Shown in pieces: positions 62,009-64,000 of a DNA stretch of 64,000 nt (position 1 is the stretch's first letter; each line of letters opens with the position of its first letter). The notes below the pieces were generated by a model. It was not told the origin of the DNA. It worked only from the letters and a program-made list of their open reading frames with translations, and made no database searches. The translations under genes and the position numbers were made by a program. Source of the stretch: Flavihumibacter fluvii (GTDB lineage: Bacteria; Bacteroidota; Bacteroidia; Chitinophagales; Chitinophagaceae); assembly GCF_018595675.2 (NCBI RefSeq), contig NZ_CP092333.1, forward strand, positions 1,450,001 through 1,514,000, written 5' to 3'.

Positions 62009-62890
62009 ATGAAAAAAACCTGTCATTCTGAATTCGGAACCATACAATCTGTTTTCATTAAACCAATAGTGAATGCCTTCATTGATGATAACCATATTGA
62101 AAAGGAATGGAAAGTATTAAATTTTACCAGCAAGCCGGACTTTGAAAAAGGCAGGAAGGAATATGCTGCTTTCGAAAAGTTACTCGGCATAACAGGGGCA
62201 AGGATTTCCCATTTTCCAGCTGATACCGTCCAGACATTAGACGCCATGTATTGCCGGGACGCTTCCATAGCCACAGATTATGGCATGATCATCTGCAATA
62301 TGGGAAAACCACAGCGAAAAACAGAGCCGGAAGCACATTTGAAATCTTTCAACGAGATCGGCTTGCCGATCCTTGGATCCATAAAAGCACCAGGCACTGT
62401 TGAAGGTGGCGACCTCGCCTGGCTGAATGCAACAACCCTGGCCGTTGGCCACACCTATCGAACCAATGAAAATGGGATTGGCCAACTGAAGGCATTACTT
62501 GAACCTCGGGGCATTTCAGTTATCACAGTTCCACTACCGCATTATAAAGGCCCGTCGGATGTTTTCCATTTGATGTCTGTCTTAAGTCCGGTTGACCATA
62601 ATCTTGCAGTTGTTTATTCCCCGCTGATGCCTATAGTTTTTCGCCAGCATCTTATCGGCATGGGATACGAACTGGTCGAAGTTCCGGATGAAGAATTCGG
62701 CAGTATGGGTTGCAATGTGTTGGCAATTGCCCCACGGGTATGCATCATGGTTAGTGGTAATCCAACAACCAAAGCAGCATTAGAAAATGCTGGCTGCAAA
62801 GTATACGAATATGAAGGCCAGGAAATTAGTGTAAAAGGAGGCGGTGGACCAACCTGCCTGACCAGGCCGATACAAAGAATTATTCAATGA
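62009..62890 (+). CDS. Dimethylargininase / arginine deiminase-family amidinohydrolase
   Basis: DDAH converts N-omega-methylated arginines to citrulline and methylamines. The 293-residue product has the guanidine-modifying beta-propeller pattern: VEGGDLAWL near residue 130, catalytic His187 in DVFHLMSVLSPVDHN, and the nucleophile Cys283 in GGGGPTCLTRPI near the C-terminus. Arginine deiminase proper is about 410 residues, so the shorter DDAH-like form fits better. Its stop overlaps the convergent SRPBCC gene by seven bases. Confidence 0.85.
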   Translation: MKKTCHSEFGTIQSVFIKPIVNAFIDDNHIEKEWKVLNFTSKPDFEKGRKEYAAFEKLLGITGARISHFPADTVQTLDAMYCRDASIATDYGMIICNMGKPQRKTEPEAHLKSFNEIGLPILGSIKAPGTVEGGDLAWLNATTLAVGHTYRTNENGIGQLKALLEPRGISVITVPLPHYKGPSDVFHLMSVLSPVDHNLAVVYSPLMPIVFRQHLIGMGYELVEVPDEEFGSMGCNVLAIAPRVCIMVSGNPTTKAALENAGCKVYEYEGQEISVKGGGGPTCLTRPIQRIIQ

Positions 62891-63765
62891 ACTAATTCAA
62901 GGTATTCCTTTAATGAAGTATGGATAATATGGTTCCAGCCTTCCAAAAAATTGCCTTTTGCAAAATCAATATTACTGGCCGGGAAGGAATCAATTCCAGT
63001 ATGGGTCAATTTCAATAACGTTTTATCTCCCTGGGGAAAAAGTTCAAAACTCACATGCGAAATCCCGCCATAACCCTTATACTTCCAGCTATAGGTTAAT
63101 TTTTGTTCCTTGACCACTTCTGTGATTTCACAAATATGAACATACTGGATATCAGGATCTGCACCACCTAAGAATTCAAATACAAATCCAGGTTCAGGCT
63201 TAAATTCTGCCAGGTCAAAATACCATTTCTTCATTTCCTGTTTATCGGTAATAGCCGACCAAACCCTGGCAACAGGAGCATTCAATAACCTTTCAACTAT
63301 GATGGGTTGCCGGATGATATAAAGCTCCAGTTTTTCAACATTCTGTGTTAATCCCTCATCTGCCTTAAATACTTTCACCACCTGCTCAAACTGCTCTTTT
63401 GATTCAAACAACATATGCCAGTTGAGCCTTGTCCTGGTACCTTCTGCAATAAACTCGATGGTGGTAATGAATTTCGGCGCTGTTATATGTTCAAATACGA
63501 TTCGTTCCGGTTTAACTACTTCCTTATAAATACTTTTATTTTTATAATTGGTACCATCAGGGCCATGCAGGACTAATTCCAACAAACCGCCAGGTACAAC
63601 CTGCATTGATTGAATGGTAGTACTGAAACCATTGGGCCCCCACCAGTTTACAAGATGTTCCGGACGGGTAAATACTTCCCAAACCAGTTCCCTTGGCGCA
63701 CTAAGTAACCTTGAAATCCGGATCTCCCGATCCGCTGTGTTTTGGCTATTATTTTCGCTTGCCAT
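62884..63765 (-). CDS. Tandem SRPBCC (AHSA1-type) domain protein
   Basis: The 293-residue product contains two START/SRPBCC domains in series. The first (about 12-150) starts SRLLSAPRELVWEVFTRPEHLVNWWGP; the second (about 152-290) starts VERLLNAPVARVWSAITDKQEMKKWY. Each would form a hydrophobic ligand pocket. Single-domain forms are usual; the fusion is of some interest. Its start overlaps the end of an ArsR-type regulator gene by 17 bases, the standard ArsR-SRPBCC pair. Ligand unknown. Confidence 0.88.
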   Translation of the reverse strand: MASENNSQNTADREIRISRLLSAPRELVWEVFTRPEHLVNWWGPNGFSTTIQSMQVVPGGLLELVLHGPDGTNYKNKSIYKEVVKPERIVFEHITAPKFITTIEFIAEGTRTRLNWHMLFESKEQFEQVVKVFKADEGLTQNVEKLELYIIRQPIIVERLLNAPVARVWSAITDKQEMKKWYFDLAEFKPEPGFVFEFLGGADPDIQYVHICEITEVVKEQKLTYSWKYKGYGGISHVSFELFPQGDKTLLKLTHTGIDSFPASNIDFAKGNFLEGWNHIIHTSLKEYLELVH

Positions 63766-64000
63766 GTTTATTTATTTTAGGTTCTTTTTGCAGTTGGTCC
63801 AAATATTTTTCCAGGTTATCTATCCTGGATTCCCAGAACTGGCGGTATTGTTCCACCCATTCAAAAATTTCATGCAGGTTATTAAGTTCGGCAGAACAGA
63901 ATCGCTCCCTGCCCTCCTGCCGGATGCTAATCAGTCCGCACTCCGTTAAAATTTTTATGTGCTTCGAAATAGCAGGCCTGCTGATTGCAAAGTTTTCAGC
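63749..64000 (-). CDS. ArsR-family winged-helix regulator (partial, 5' end outside window)
   Basis: An open minus-strand frame runs from the right edge to a TAA at 63749, 83 residues visible. It carries the recognition-helix pattern SRPAISKHIKILTECGLISIRQEGRERF of ArsR/YceH-type DNA-binding domains and a coiled tail EWVEQYRQFWESRIDNLEKYL. It overlaps the SRPBCC gene by 17 bases, so the regulator probably controls that gene. No metal-binding Cys set is visible in this part; the N-terminus is missing from the window. Confidence 0.85.
   Translation of the reverse strand, partial: AENFAISRPAISKHIKILTECGLISIRQEGRERFCSAELNNLHEIFEWVEQYRQFWESRIDNLEKYLDQLQKEPKINKHGKRK

Overview
The window looks like chromosome of a member of the Bacteroidota, most likely the Chitinophagaceae or a close relative. 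The evidence is an outer-membrane beta-barrel receptor with a CarboxypepD_reg N-terminus, GlgB and a CBM20-bearing MalQ, families frequent in this phylum (DUF6807/PmoA, DUF1599, BT_3928-type DoxX, DUF4260, NDH-2), weak Shine-Dalgarno sites, and many copies of the phylum's -7 promoter box TAnnTTTG. Nearly all sequence is coding. I see no prophage, insertion sequence, CRISPR array or rRNA. One tRNA (Pro, anticodon CGG) is present.

Layout. 1-10.4 kb: a truncated outer-membrane receptor gene, glgB, a TPR protein, argS divergent from a GtrA-like protein, then dnaK behind a candidate sigma-54 promoter, followed by a 51-residue membrane protein. 10.5-14.3 kb: malQ, a dipeptide epimerase and tRNA-Pro. 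14.4-16.8 kb: a penicillin-binding-type serine hydrolase and a PIG-L deacetylase. 16.9-19.9 kb: a nucleoside salvage operon (nucleoside hydrolase, GRP-type permease, ribokinase). 19.9-20.9 kb: a DUF4260 protein and a 590-base non-coding stretch. 20.9-29.3 kb: a PQQ-type beta-propeller protein divergent from a six-gene run (AI-2E exporter family, a Trp/Tyr/His-rich secreted protein, RidA-like, M19 dipeptidase, DUF6807, large secreted esterase).

29.3-46.7 kb: housekeeping and accessory genes: MATE exporter divergent from a DEAD-box helicase and DMT transporter; a secreted iminopeptidase-like hydrolase, Nnr NAD(P)HX repair enzyme and serine hydrolase lipoprotein; serA and NDH-2; a TPR protein; gyrA; a GYF_2 protein; a Tiki/erythromycin-esterase-like protein; and a sirtuin lacking the zinc cysteines. 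46.7-58.1 kb: EVE protein, a pdhA-TPR-ribH-lutA run, recF and DUF721, a DUF1599-DoxX-DppB run divergent from folP, then FKBP and NrnA divergent from ndk. 58.1-64 kb: a GNAT remnant, an alpha/beta hydrolase, a creatininase-family enzyme, a small membrane protein, an APC permease with a dimethylargininase-type enzyme, and an ArsR-SRPBCC pair that runs off the right edge.

Main points for follow-up: (i) several divergent pairs share a compact promoter in which two TAnnTTTG boxes stand back to back, with very short predicted leaders; (ii) a candidate sigma-54 promoter for dnaK; (iii) the RidA/M19/DUF6807/esterase run, whose joint substrate is unknown; (iv) a possible guanidino-compound cluster (creatininase family, APC permease, dimethylargininase type); (v) a zinc-less class III-like sirtuin. 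I did not find a clearly new defence or mobile system; most of the window is ordinary core genome.
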